The translations under genes were made by a program, and so were the position numbers. From FW021-bin31 sp964647485 (GTDB taxonomy: Bacteria > Bacteroidota > Bacteroidia > Chitinophagales > Chitinophagaceae): a stretch of DNA of 64,000 nt. The DNA is taken from contig CAZYHV010000006.1 of the NCBI GenBank assembly GCA_964647485.1, forward strand, positions 77,076 to 141,075. Direction: 5' to 3'. This document shows positions 1 to 10,400 of this stretch, in pieces (position 1 is the first letter of the stretch; each line of letters begins with the position of its first letter). Below the pieces are notes generated by a model, which had not been told where the DNA came from, ran no database searches, and was given only the letters and a program-made list of their open reading frames with translations.

Positions 1-1035
1 ACAACTAAGGATTTGGATGTTGGTGTCGATCTTGAAGTTAAACATAATATAAGCCTTACCTTAGATTATTATGTGGATCGTACTAGTAACTTATTATTGA
101 ATGTACCTATTCCTCCATCTACCGGAACGACGACTGCCCCATTAGTGAATACCGGGGTAGTGCAAAATAAAGGGTTTGAAGCGATCCTGACCTATACATC
201 TCCTTCGGAAAAAGCATTCCATTATAGTATATCAGGTAATCTTTCTACTGTTAAGAATAAGGTAGTAGAATTAGGCTTCGCCGATCAGATTATATATGGA
301 GAAGCTCCTTATCGGGCATCTACTGGTCCAATAACCGAGGCAGTACGAGGATATCCTATCGGTGCATTTTTTATGATGCAAGCGGATGGGATTTTCCAAA
401 ATCAGGAAGAAATTGATCATCATTCACACAATGGCTCGCCCATTCAGCCCAATGCTAAGCCCGGCGACATTCGCTATGTTGATATAAATGAAGATGGAAA
501 GATAGATGCACAAGATGTGCAATATAGTGGGAGCCCTTTTCCGAAGATTAGTTATGGAATCAATTTTAGTGCTCATTATAAAAACTTCGACTTTTCTTTA
601 TTTGTTCAGGGTACTGCAGGAAATAAGATGTTTGATACGAATACATGGATTACTAACCAAGCGAATAGTGATTATAATTTTAATAAGGATTTACTGGATG
701 CGTGGACTCCTGAGAATACCAAAACGGATATTCCGAGGTTAACTTTTAATGACCCTAATAATAATCGAATCCCTTCGACCCGCTTCCTTTATAGTGCTTC
801 TTTTCTACGGTTTAAAACCATCCAATTAGGTTATAGCTTTCCAAAACAATTTTTGAATAGGGCCGGAATAGCTAACCTGAGAGTGTTTATTAATGCATAT
901 AACTTGTGGACAATTACTAAATATCCGGGCTATGATCCCAGTTATACGAATGATGGTCTAATTAATAGAGGACTTGATCAGGGATTATATCCTGTTCCCC
1001 GGATAATGAGTGCTGGTATTAATATCGATTTTTAG
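1..1035 (+). CDS. SusC/RagA-type TonB-dependent receptor, C-terminal part (cut by window start)
   Basis: The reading frame is open from base 1, so the gene begins upstream and only the last 344 residues are visible. They form the C-terminal part of an outer-membrane TonB-dependent barrel. Visible family signs are the strand DVGVDLEVKHN at the very start, the loop PGDIRYVDINEDGKID near residue 155 (the aspartate-rich loop common in SusC barrels), the late segment NLRVFINAYNLWT, and a terminal phenylalanine (NIDF), the usual outer-membrane assembly signal. SusC proteins import oligosaccharides with a SusD lid using TonB energy. A SusD gene follows 19 bases later, which supports the call. The substrate cannot be read from the sequence; the nearby GH2 and GH127-type enzymes suggest a plant glycan. 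Confidence 0.93.
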   Translation, partial: TTKDLDVGVDLEVKHNISLTLDYYVDRTSNLLLNVPIPPSTGTTTAPLVNTGVVQNKGFEAILTYTSPSEKAFHYSISGNLSTVKNKVVELGFADQIIYGEAPYRASTGPITEAVRGYPIGAFFMMQADGIFQNQEEIDHHSHNGSPIQPNAKPGDIRYVDINEDGKIDAQDVQYSGSPFPKISYGINFSAHYKNFDFSLFVQGTAGNKMFDTNTWITNQANSDYNFNKDLLDAWTPENTKTDIPRLTFNDPNNNRIPSTRFLYSASFLRFKTIQLGYSFPKQFLNRAGIANLRVFINAYNLWTITKYPGYDPSYTNDGLINRGLDQGLYPVPRIMSAGINIDF

Positions 1036-1054
1036 AATTGTAAAACTTATTTAT

Positions 1055-2581
1055 ATGAATAGAAAGGAATTTTTTGGCCTATTAGGGCAGAGTATGATAG
1101 GAGGATCCCTATTCCTTAGCGGATGTTCTCACCTATTGGATCAAATGAACCCCAACACTTTATCTCCTCAGACTTTTTGGAAAACAGCTGATGACGCAGA
1201 AGCGGGTCTTACTTCCATATTTCAAGTTTTTTATCAGAGCAGCCCTGCTGCAATGTACGATTGGGAAGATCGATTGCTTGTTTCTTTGTATAGGGGGGAT
1301 GATATTGGCATTACCCATGATGTGCCTTATTGGTGGACGATAGCACTTCATACTTTAAATGCCGGTAATCAGACTGTCACTGATTCGTGGAGTAAGAATT
1401 ATACGGGTATTTTCAGGGCTAATCAGGTCGTTTCAAATGTACCTGATATTTCAATGGATGATGATTTGAAAAACAGAATCGTTGGAGAAGCGAAATTTTT
1501 GAGAGCTTTTTATTACTTCGTTCTGCTTATCAATTATCGTAATATACCGCTGATATTGGGATCATCCAATGGGGATGACAAATATTCTGTTCCTCAATCT
1601 TCGCCAGAAGAAGTGTGGGCGCAGATTGAAGGAGACCTGAAAGATGCAGTGAATGTTTTGCCTGTTGGTTATGGGGAGTCGGAATTAGGACATATTACAA
1701 AAGGTGCCGCATTAGGATATTTGGGAAAAGCTTATTTATTTCAGAAAAAATGGAGCGATGCAGTTGCTGTATTTGAAGATATTATTACAGCTAAGCATTA
1801 TGATTTAGTGCCTGACTTTAAGGATGTCTTCTCTGTCAATAATGAATTTAATGAAGAAACTTTATTTGAGATTAATTTTTCTGCTACTGCTCAAAAAGGA
1901 GTGACTATTAGTTCTTTTCGGAATAGAGAAGAAGGATTATCTGAAGGCGGAGGGTGGCATGAATGCTTTCCAAATGAATGGCTTTTTCAGGAGATGACAA
2001 AGGAAAAGACAGAGGCCGGTAAATTAGACCCCAGGGTGTATCATACCATTTTATGGAATGGTAGTGGAATGAAGTATTATGGACAAAAATATGAGGATCT
2101 CATCGGCTCTGATGGGACTAAAACGGGATGGATGAAATATAGCGATGCTGAACTCGACCATCCTATAACGGATTATACAGGACGGAATGATAGGGTGCTT
2201 AGGTATGCAGATATTTTATTAATGCATGCCGAGGCTGTAGTTCAGTCGGGGGGGACTTTGCAGGATGCAATAGGCAGTATTAATAAAGTGAGGACGAGAG
2301 CTGGTTTAACGCCCATGTCAGGTAGTGGTATGAATAAAACAACTGTTCTCCGAGAGATTGAGCATCAAAGGGTCTGCGAGTTGGCAGAAGAAGGAACTCG
2401 TTGGTATGATTTGTTACGATGGGAAGGAAGTATTGACGGGAGCCTAACGATTAAACAATGTTTAACTCAACATGGAGCCATTGGGGCAGCAACTTTTGAC
2501 CCTAAGAAGCATAAATATTTACCTATCCCATTGTCTGAAATTGATACAAATTCAAAAATTAAACAGAATAATGGTTATTGA
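1055..2581 (+). CDS. SusD/RagB-family surface glycan-binding lipoprotein
   Basis: A 508-residue SusD-like protein that would cap the preceding SusC and bind oligosaccharide at the cell surface. I chose the ATG at 1055 rather than the in-frame upstream ATG at 1010, because 1055 gives a lipoprotein signal with a lipobox ending LFLSGC (Cys24), whereas 1010 overlaps the SusC end. The family pattern is clear: an N-terminal helix-rich region with the segment AKFLRAFYYFVLLINY, TPR-like helices, then RVLRYADILLMHAEAVVQSG and the C-terminal RWYDLLRW and YLPIPLSEID motifs found in RagB/SusD proteins. It is co-transcribed with the SusC fragment. Confidence 0.95.
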   Translation: MNRKEFFGLLGQSMIGGSLFLSGCSHLLDQMNPNTLSPQTFWKTADDAEAGLTSIFQVFYQSSPAAMYDWEDRLLVSLYRGDDIGITHDVPYWWTIALHTLNAGNQTVTDSWSKNYTGIFRANQVVSNVPDISMDDDLKNRIVGEAKFLRAFYYFVLLINYRNIPLILGSSNGDDKYSVPQSSPEEVWAQIEGDLKDAVNVLPVGYGESELGHITKGAALGYLGKAYLFQKKWSDAVAVFEDIITAKHYDLVPDFKDVFSVNNEFNEETLFEINFSATAQKGVTISSFRNREEGLSEGGGWHECFPNEWLFQEMTKEKTEAGKLDPRVYHTILWNGSGMKYYGQKYEDLIGSDGTKTGWMKYSDAELDHPITDYTGRNDRVLRYADILLMHAEAVVQSGGTLQDAIGSINKVRTRAGLTPMSGSGMNKTTVLREIEHQRVCELAEEGTRWYDLLRWEGSIDGSLTIKQCLTQHGAIGAATFDPKKHKYLPIPLSEIDTNSKIKQNNGY

Positions 2582-2981
2582 TTGCTTCCCTTCTGTTGTT
2601 TTTATTCGGTTACTTTGATAGTAGTTGATTTATTACAAGGTTAGGGGTTTTTCTCATTTACATTTTTTAATTCTAATGGGTAGAAGCGGTATTAAAAATG
2701 ATATATAAAGTATATGTAGATTGACTTGTTACTCTTGGAGAGTGGATAAGCTACCCTTGACGAGGTGGAAGATACTGATTTTTTAGATGCTGTTTTTATT
2801 GTTCCTCTTAGATTCTTTCAGAATAATGGATGTCGTAATTTTATCCATCAATTGTATAGGTTTTACTATTGATTAAACGACCCAAAAGGATCAATTTTGG
2901 TTTTATATTTTAACCACCAAGAAAATATTACATAAAGCCTTACTGATAGATAATAATTTCTTTAAAATACAACAAAGAATC
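2582..2981. other. Intergenic region between SusD and GH2 genes
   Basis: About 400 bases with no convincing gene. Reading frames are short and show no family signature. A small hairpin followed by a T-rich tract lies at 2882-2905 and is listed separately. I found no exact TAnnTTTG promoter element close to the GH2 start at 2982, so the GH2 gene may have its own weak promoter here or be read from upstream. Confidence 0.5.
2882..2905 (+). terminator. Weak hairpin plus T-rich tract
   Basis: CCAAAA (2882-2887) and TTTTGG (2895-2900) can pair around a 7-base loop and are followed by a TTTTAT tract. The stem is only 6 bp and AT-rich, and it lies 300 bases after the SusD stop, so a role as a terminator for the upstream SusCD transcript is possible but weak. 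Confidence 0.3.
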
Positions 2982-5855
2982 ATGGTAAAGATTACAAAAA
3001 AAAATAGTGGAATCCTTTCCCTAATTTGCTTCCTTTTTATGGGAACGTGGCTTTCCTGTGCATCCCCTGATAAGGATTTCAACCGTATTGATCTTTCGGG
3101 AGAATGGGCTTTTCAGATAGATTCTCTGGATGTTGGGATACAAGATGCCTGGTACACGAAAAATTTAAAGGATAAGATTCATTTACCCGGTTCTATGACT
3201 TCAAATGGAAAAGGGAATGACATTACATTAGAAACACCCTGGACAGGAAGTATTCAGGATTCTTCCTTCTTCACGGATGATGACTATGCGCAATACCGAC
3301 AACCCGGAAACATTAAAGTTCCTTTTTGGCTACAGCCTGTAAAATATTATAAGGGTGCAGCCTGGTATCAAAAAGAAATTACCATTCCGGACTCCTGGGA
3401 AGGGGATTATACAGAATTATTTATTGAACGGGCACATTGGGAAACGAAGGTATGGGTTGATGATGAAGCATTGGGAATGCGTAACAGTCTTGGAACTCCG
3501 CAAACCTACGATTTGTCAAAAGTATTAACGCCGGGTCGACATACTTTGACTATCCGTGTAGATAACCGGATCAAAGACATCAATGTTGGGAAAAATTCTT
3601 CCAGTATTACCGATCATACCCAAACCAACTGGAATGGCATGGTTGGAGACCTCTATATTGTTGCCAAGCCGGCATTACATATTGCAGATGTACAACTGTA
3701 TCCTGATATAGAAAACAAGGAAGTGGTGGCTAAAGTGAAAGTACATTATTCAGGGTCACAAAAAGTAAACGGGCGACTTCGGCTTATTGCAACTTCTGAT
3801 AGCTCCCAGGCAGAGACATTGAAACCCCTGGAAAAGCAGATAGAAATGAAAAATGGGGATAAAGAATTTACAGTGACTTATCCCATGGGAAATAATCCCT
3901 TGTTGTGGGATGAATTTAATCCTAATCTTTACTCCATGAAAGTAGAGTTAAAAGGCAATGGGACGGAAGATTCGGATAAAGAGGTTTTTGGCATGCGTCA
4001 TTTTTCTACAAAAGGAACACAATTCACTATTAATGGAAAGCCCACTTTTCTTCGGGGAACTTTAGAATGTGCCACTTTTCCCAAAACAGGATATCCATCC
4101 ACTTCCTTAGATAAGTGGTTACATATTTTTAAAGTATGTAAATCTTACGGACTAAATCACATGAGGTTTCACTCATGGTGTCCTCCCGAAGAAGCCTTCG
4201 AGGCAGCAGACCAGATGGGCTTTTATCTACAGGTAGAAGCAAGTTCATGGGCTAACCAGGGGGCCACTATTGGCGATGGCAAGTCTTTGGATCAATATGT
4301 TTATGACGAAAGTAACCGGATGGTCAAAGCCTATGGCAACCATCCTTCCTTTTGTATGATGGCTTATGGGAATGAACCGGCAGGAAAGAATGTTGTTAAG
4401 TATTTAACGGATTTTGTTAAGTATTGGGAGGCGAAGGACAACCGTATATTATATACAACGGGGTCGGGATGGCCTGTTGTCCCTGAGAGCGACTATAATA
4501 GTACACCCAAGCCCAGAATTCAGCAATGGGGACAGGGTCTAAACAGCATCATCAATAGCCAGCCTCCAAGAACCGATTATGACTGGAAAGATATTATTTC
4601 CTCTTACAAACACCCTACCGTTAGTCATGAAATAGGGCAATGGTGTGTATATCCTGATTTTAAGGAGATCCCGGAATATGACGGCGTACTTCAGGCTAAA
4701 AATTTTGAAATTTTTAGAGATCGGCTTAAGAATCATGGGATGGCGAACCTGGCAGATAGCTTTCTACTCGCTTCGGGTAAATTGCAAGTGTTATGCTATA
4801 AAGCTGACATTGAGGCTGCCCTAAGGACTCCCGGTTTTGGAGGTTTTCAATTATTAGGTCTGCATGACTTCCCGGGGCAGGGAACGGCATTGGTAGGAGT
4901 ATTAAACGCTTTTTGGGAGGAAAAAGGCTATGTAACAGCTGGAGAGTATAGTCAATTCGATAATTCTACGGTACCCCTGGTTAGTTTGCCCAAAATGATT
5001 TATTTGAACAATGAGAGCTTAGAAGCTGAGGTGGAAATAGCACATTTCGGCCCTCATCCATTGAAAAATGTTACTCCGACCTGGTCCTTAACCAAAAAAT
5101 ATGGGTCCGTTTATGCTGAAGGTAAGTTGGCATCCACTAACATTCCTTTGGGAAATGCATTCCAATTAGGAAAAATAAACCAACCTTTAAATAATATAAA
5201 AAAGCCAGAAAAATTGAAGCTGACAGTTTCAGTTAAAGGATTTAAAAACTCCTGGAATATTTGGGTCTATCCTGCCCATTTACCTGAAAATATTGACCAG
5301 CATAAAATCGAGGTTACTCAGACTTTTGATCCATCAACAATAAAGGAACTGAAGAATGGAGGAACCGTATTATTGACCTTACCCAAAGGAAGTATAAAAC
5401 CGGATAAAGGAGGAAGTGTTGCTGTGGGATTTTCAAGTATCTTCTGGAATACAGCCTGGACGGGAGGACAACCACCTCATACGTTAGGCATCCTGTGTGA
5501 TCCTAACCATCCGGCTTTTCAAGCTTTTCCTACTTCTTTCCACAGTGACTGGCAGTGGTGGGATCCTGTGACGCACGCAAGTGCTATTCGACTTGATTCA
5601 GTGGGCTCCGGTATTAAACCGATTGTAAGAATTATAGATGATTGGTACACCGCCCGGCCTTTGGGATTGATATTTGAATGCAAGGTAGGAAAAGGAAAGT
5701 TGCTAGTTTCAGGAATAGATTTGATTAAGAACAAAGAGAGCAGACCGGTTGCAAGACAATTATTATACAGCCTAGAAAAGTATATGGGTAGTAAAGATTT
5801 TAACCCATCCGTTCAAGTACCTGCTAAAAAGATTAAATCACTCCTTATTCATTAA
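2982..5855 (+). CDS. Glycoside hydrolase family 2 lipoprotein (beta-galactosidase/beta-glucuronidase type)
   Basis: A 957-residue enzyme with a lipoprotein signal (lipobox ending TWLSC, Cys26), so probably anchored to a membrane facing the periplasm or surface. Domain order fits GH2: sugar-binding jelly roll (about 35-230, with WYQKEITIP and TLTIRVDNRI), immunoglobulin-like domain (about 235-340), then the TIM barrel opening with FTINGKPTFLRGT. The predicted acid/base is Glu465 in YGNEP and the nucleophile Glu550 in SHEIGQW. A long C-terminal extension (about 680-957) ends with a beta-rich module containing GKGKLLVSGID. GH2 enzymes are retaining exo-glycosidases for beta-galactose, beta-glucuronate or beta-mannose; specificity is not readable here. 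The gene is followed 38 bases later by a sugar porter, suggesting release and uptake of one monosaccharide. Confidence 0.85.
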   Translation: MVKITKKNSGILSLICFLFMGTWLSCASPDKDFNRIDLSGEWAFQIDSLDVGIQDAWYTKNLKDKIHLPGSMTSNGKGNDITLETPWTGSIQDSSFFTDDDYAQYRQPGNIKVPFWLQPVKYYKGAAWYQKEITIPDSWEGDYTELFIERAHWETKVWVDDEALGMRNSLGTPQTYDLSKVLTPGRHTLTIRVDNRIKDINVGKNSSSITDHTQTNWNGMVGDLYIVAKPALHIADVQLYPDIENKEVVAKVKVHYSGSQKVNGRLRLIATSDSSQAETLKPLEKQIEMKNGDKEFTVTYPMGNNPLLWDEFNPNLYSMKVELKGNGTEDSDKEVFGMRHFSTKGTQFTINGKPTFLRGTLECATFPKTGYPSTSLDKWLHIFKVCKSYGLNHMRFHSWCPPEEAFEAADQMGFYLQVEASSWANQGATIGDGKSLDQYVYDESNRMVKAYGNHPSFCMMAYGNEPAGKNVVKYLTDFVKYWEAKDNRILYTTGSGWPVVPESDYNSTPKPRIQQWGQGLNSIINSQPPRTDYDWKDIISSYKHPTVSHEIGQWCVYPDFKEIPEYDGVLQAKNFEIFRDRLKNHGMANLADSFLLASGKLQVLCYKADIEAALRTPGFGGFQLLGLHDFPGQGTALVGVLNAFWEEKGYVTAGEYSQFDNSTVPLVSLPKMIYLNNESLEAEVEIAHFGPHPLKNVTPTWSLTKKYGSVYAEGKLASTNIPLGNAFQLGKINQPLNNIKKPEKLKLTVSVKGFKNSWNIWVYPAHLPENIDQHKIEVTQTFDPSTIKELKNGGTVLLTLPKGSIKPDKGGSVAVGFSSIFWNTAWTGGQPPHTLGILCDPNHPAFQAFPTSFHSDWQWWDPVTHASAIRLDSVGSGIKPIVRIIDDWYTARPLGLIFECKVGKGKLLVSGIDLIKNKESRPVARQLLYSLEKYMGSKDFNPSVQVPAKKIKSLLIH

Positions 5856-5893
5856 CGTTTATAGAATGCGCTAATTGAGAAAGAAATACGACT

Positions 5894-7273
5894 ATGCAAC
5901 AAACTATTGAAAAAACGTCTCATAACCTCCGCTATATCTTAACCATTTCTTTTATTTCTGCTTTAGGCGGATTGTTATTTGGTTTTGATATTTCGGTTAT
6001 ATCGGGAGCACTGCCCTTTATTTCACCTTATTTCCATTTAGATGGATGGGGGAAAGGTTTTGCGGTAAGCAGCCTTTATATCGGATGTATGGTTGGGTGT
6101 TTAATAGCCGGAACGGTTTCCGAGCGTTATGGTCGTAAACCGGGACTGATTCTTTCAGCTTTTCTTTTTGCGGTGTCTTCTATAGGGGTGGCACTTTCTC
6201 ATCAATTGTCCTGGTTCATAGCCTTCCGCATTCTTGGAGGCCTGGGGGTAGGAATGGCTTCGAGTTTGTCTCCGATGTACATTGCGGAAATATCTCCTGC
6301 AGAAATCCGGGGAAGGATGGTTTCTATTAATCAACTGACGATTGTGGTAGGGATTTTACTGACCTATTTTATTAATTATCTCTTGGCTGCTTATGTTCCG
6401 GTGAATGAATGGAGATGGATGTTTGGCGTGGGACTTGTCCCTTCCTTGCTATTTATGATCGGGATGTTTTTTGTCCCTGAAAGTCCGCGTTGGTTGCTTA
6501 GTGTCGGTAAGAAGGACCAGAGCAAAGGTATATTAGAGAAAATTGGTGGAGAAGCCTATGCCTCACGGATTATTAATCAGGTCACAGACAACACAAAAAA
6601 AGAACATAGAGAGGTTAAGCATTGGTCTGTTATTTTTAGCAGAAAGTTTTTCCCTGTATTATTAATAGGGGTTGTATTAGCGATATTTCAACAGCTATGT
6701 GGTATTAATGTGGTTTTCTTTTATGCTCCTGATATTTTTGCTAAAACAGGTGCAGGTGTGCAGACACAGCTTTTGCAGACTATTGCGGTAGGAGCGGTCA
6801 ATCTGATCTTTACCTTAGTGGCGATGTGGTTGATAGAAAGAACAGGGAGGAGAGGCTTAATGCTGTTGGGCTCTGCTGCGTTGACCGTATGCTATCTTAT
6901 TATAGGTTTCCTTCTAAATGATATGACCGGCAATGGGACCTGGTTGTTGATTTTTATATTATTAGCGATTGCTTCTTATGCTATTTCTCTTGCTCCGGTA
7001 ACATGGGTTTTGATTTCTGAAATATTTCCCAATCACATTCGTAGCACAGGGGTCTCTATAGCTACTTTTTTCTTATGGCTGGCCTGTTATGTACTGACAT
7101 TAACCTTTCCGGTGATTATGAAAAATTTTGGAGGATATACCGCTTTTTGGATCTATGCAGGAATATGTGTCTTAGGATTCTTGTTCGTGTATTTAAAAGT
7201 CAAGGAAACAAAGGGAAAGACCCTGGAAGAAATAGAAATGTTATTCAGTATGAAAAATGAAAAGGATGTCTGA
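5894..7273 (+). CDS. MFS sugar porter (xylose/arabinose/galactose:H+ symporter type)
   Basis: A 459-residue inner-membrane transporter with twelve predicted hydrophobic segments. Sugar-porter signatures are all present: GGLLFGFDISVISGAL in helix 1, ERYGRKPG after helix 2, the R-G-R loop (EIRGRMVSINQL), PESPRWLL at the end of the first half, FQQLCGINVVFFYAPDIF in helix 7, and the C-terminal KETKGKTLEEIE. These place it with proton-coupled monosaccharide symporters such as XylE/AraE. It sits between a GH2 exo-enzyme and a cytoplasmic DUF5107 protein, so it may carry the monosaccharide made in the periplasm. Which sugar is an open question; arabinose, xylose and galactose all fit the surroundings. 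Confidence 0.93.
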   Translation: MQQTIEKTSHNLRYILTISFISALGGLLFGFDISVISGALPFISPYFHLDGWGKGFAVSSLYIGCMVGCLIAGTVSERYGRKPGLILSAFLFAVSSIGVALSHQLSWFIAFRILGGLGVGMASSLSPMYIAEISPAEIRGRMVSINQLTIVVGILLTYFINYLLAAYVPVNEWRWMFGVGLVPSLLFMIGMFFVPESPRWLLSVGKKDQSKGILEKIGGEAYASRIINQVTDNTKKEHREVKHWSVIFSRKFFPVLLIGVVLAIFQQLCGINVVFFYAPDIFAKTGAGVQTQLLQTIAVGAVNLIFTLVAMWLIERTGRRGLMLLGSAALTVCYLIIGFLLNDMTGNGTWLLIFILLAIASYAISLAPVTWVLISEIFPNHIRSTGVSIATFFLWLACYVLTLTFPVIMKNFGGYTAFWIYAGICVLGFLFVYLKVKETKGKTLEEIEMLFSMKNEKDV

Positions 7274-7292
7274 AGAGGGAGGTTAATCGGTG

Positions 7293-7341
7293 TTCGGTGA
7301 TTAGTATTCGGTAATCAGTATTCGGTAATTAGTAATCAGTA
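7293..7341 (+). repeat. 14-bp tandem repeat, three copies plus a partial
   Basis: Units TTCGGTGATTAGTA (7293-7306), TTCGGTAATCAGTA (7307-7320) and TTCGGTAATTAGTA (7321-7334) stand head to tail, followed by the 7-base tail ATCAGTA and another TTCGG. The rest of this 154-base gap (7361-7420) is a second degenerate series of AACCATTTAACCATG-like, A/T-rich words. The repeats separate the MFS gene from the DUF5107 gene and are not coding. They could be a slippage-prone leader or a remnant of a small intergenic repeat family. Confidence 0.85.
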
Positions 7342-7427
7342 TTCGGGGAACAATTATCATACAACCATTTAACCATGTAATCATATAACCAATATAACAA
7401 TATAATCATTTAACAATAGATATAACT

Positions 7428-10400
7428 ATGCAAAATGTAAAAGTATGGGGAGAAAAGGTGGCCATTCTAACTTATAAAGTAGGTCAACCTAATAAAAATC
7501 CGATGTTTTTAGAAAAAAGAGTCTATCAGGGGAGTAGTGGGGTAGTGTATCCATATCCTGTGATTGATAAAGTTTTTGATGAGAAAGAAGAGAAGGAATA
7601 TGTTGCCTTATTTTTGGAAAATGAATATTTAAAAGTGATGATTCTCCCGGAATTGGGTGGACGGATTCAGATGGCTTATGATAAGACGAATGATTACCAT
7701 TTCATTTATTATAATCATGTTATCAAGCCTGCTTTAGTGGGACTTACTGGCCCCTGGATATCCGGTGGAATTGAATTTAACTGGCCGCAGCATCATCGTC
7801 CCAGCACTTTTAATCCGGTGGATTATACCATTGAGGAAAATGACGATGGAAGTAAAACGGTATGGGTCAATGAAACGGAGATTATGTTTCATACCAAGGG
7901 AATGGCCGGGATTACGCTTTATCCGGATTGTGCCTATCTTGAGATAACAGGAAAGTTGTATAATCGGACATTATTTCCTCAAACTTTTCTTTGGTGGGCC
8001 AACCCTGCTGTTCAGGTGGATGATAAATATCGATTGGTATTTCCACCCGATGTCAATGCCGTATATGATCACGGAAAAAGAGACGTGTCTTCTTTCCCGA
8101 TAGCTACGGGTACTTATTATAAAGTAGATTATGCTCCCGGAACAGATATCTCTAGATATACCAATATCCCGGTGCCCACTTCCTATATGGCAGTTGATTC
8201 AGACTTTGATTTTGTTGGGGGATATGACCAGGGAAAAAATGCAGGAATATTGCATGTGGCAGATCATCATATATCACCAGGTAAGAAACTGTGGACCTGG
8301 GGTGCCGGGGATTTTGGAAGAAGATGGGATCGTCATCTTACCGACCCTGATAAAAAAGGTGAATACCCTCCGTATATAGAAATAATGACAGGAGTTTATA
8401 CCGACAATCAACCTGATTTTAGCTGGCTGATGCCCAATGAAAAGCGGCAGTTTAAGCAATACTTTTTACCATATAAAGATGTTGGCTATGTAAAAAATGC
8501 AAATAAAGAAGCAGCGGTTAATTTAGAAATAATGGATCAACCCTCAGATCGCAAGGGTAAAAAGATCATAGTACAGGTGTATGTTACATCAAAACAAAAG
8601 GATGTTCACATTATTTTAAAAAATAAATCAAATGTTTTATTCGATGAAACAGCTGATTTGTCTCCCGCAAGTAGTTTTAAAAAAGAAATAATTGGAAAAA
8701 ATGTCGTAAAGGATCAAATATCTCTTGACGTTATTGATCAAGAAGGGAGAAAATTGGTTGACTATAAGCCTGTGGTGAGAGAAGAAGAGGCCATTCCTAA
8801 ACCGGCCCGGGCAATTGGAATGCCAGCCAGGATAAAGACGAATGAAGAGCTATATTTAGCAGGACTCCACCTTGAACAATATCGTCATGCTACTTTTTCG
8901 GCAGTGAGATATTATAAAGAAGCATTATCCCGTGATTCTTCAGATGTTCGTTGTAACAACGCTTTAGGACTTTGGTATTTAAAACACGGTCAATTTACAA
9001 AAGCGGAACCTTATTTTCATAAGGCCATCGACAAACTGATTCGACACAATCCCAACCCTTATGATGGAGAACCGTATTATAATCTGGGATTATGCCTCTC
9101 TTATCTCGAACGATGGGATGAAGCTTATGAAGCCTTCTATAAGGCTTGTTGGAATGCAGCGTGGCAGGATAATGCCTATTTACAACTGGCCTACATAGAT
9201 TGTAGAAAGGAAGATTGGAATAAAGCATTGAAACATGTGGAGCACGCTTTGTCGCGGAATTATCATGGGATGAAAGCCCGGCATTTAAAAGCTATATTAT
9301 TAAGAAAAACTGATAAAATAAAAGATGCAGAAAAATGGATTGAAGAGACCTTATCAATTGATCTGTTTGACTTTGGCTCTATAAATGAAAAAGTAAAACT
9401 ATTGGCCTGTAAGAAGCAGAAAGAGCAAGCTGAACGGGAAGAAAAAGAATTATGGACCTTGATGAGAGACTGGGAACAATCTTATATTGAAATAGCCATT
9501 GATTATGCATGTGCAGGGCTTTATAAAGAGGCAGTTTCGTGGTTATTAGGAATAAAGCATAGTAGCTATCCCATGGTACATTACTATCTTGCCTGTTATT
9601 TTTCAAAAATAGGAAGGGTGAAAGACAAAGAGGAGGCTTTACGGCAAGGAGCCCAATTATCTCCCGACCGGGTATTTCCTAATAGACTCGAAGATATTTT
9701 GGTTTTACAATGGGTGATAAAAGAAAACAAGACGGATTATAAGGCGGCCTATTATTTGGGTAATTTATGGTATGATAAGAGACAATATGAAGAAGCAATA
9801 CAATGCTGGGAACAATCAGTGTCAGTATATGATAAATTTCCAACTGCACATCGCAATCTGGGGATCGCTTATTACAATAAACTGAATGCGCCTGATAGGG
9901 CCTTGTTGGCATATGAAAAGGCCTTTGACAGTGATCCAGGAGATGCCCGGATTCTTTTTGAGCTGGATCAGTTGTACAAAAGGAACAATAGACCTGTAGA
10001 AGAGCGGCTGGCATTTTTAGAGAAACATTCTTCTATAGTGAGAGAACGGGATGATCTTTATATTGAGTACGTGACTTTACACAATTTGTTAGGAAATTAT
10101 GATACGGCCCTGCAATTATTGGAAGGAAGAAATTTTCATCCATGGGAAGGTGGCGAAGGCAAGGTGATTAAACAATATGTTTATACCAAAAAAGCATTGG
10201 CTAAGAAAGCCTTAGAGGAAGGAAGCTATGATGTAGCTATTCAATTGTTGGAGGAGGCACAGGTGTATCCTGAAAACTTAGGAGAAGGGAAATTATATGT
10301 TGCACAGGAAAATGATATTTTTTATGCCTTGGGCTGTGTTTATGAAGCCAAAGGACAGACTTCCCAAGCCCGTGAATATTGGGAGTCGGCTACGGAAGGA

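Noticed and set aside
1010..1054. Earlier ATG start for the first SusD
   Set aside because: It overlaps the SusC end and puts 15 residues before the lipoprotein signal; 1055 fits better.
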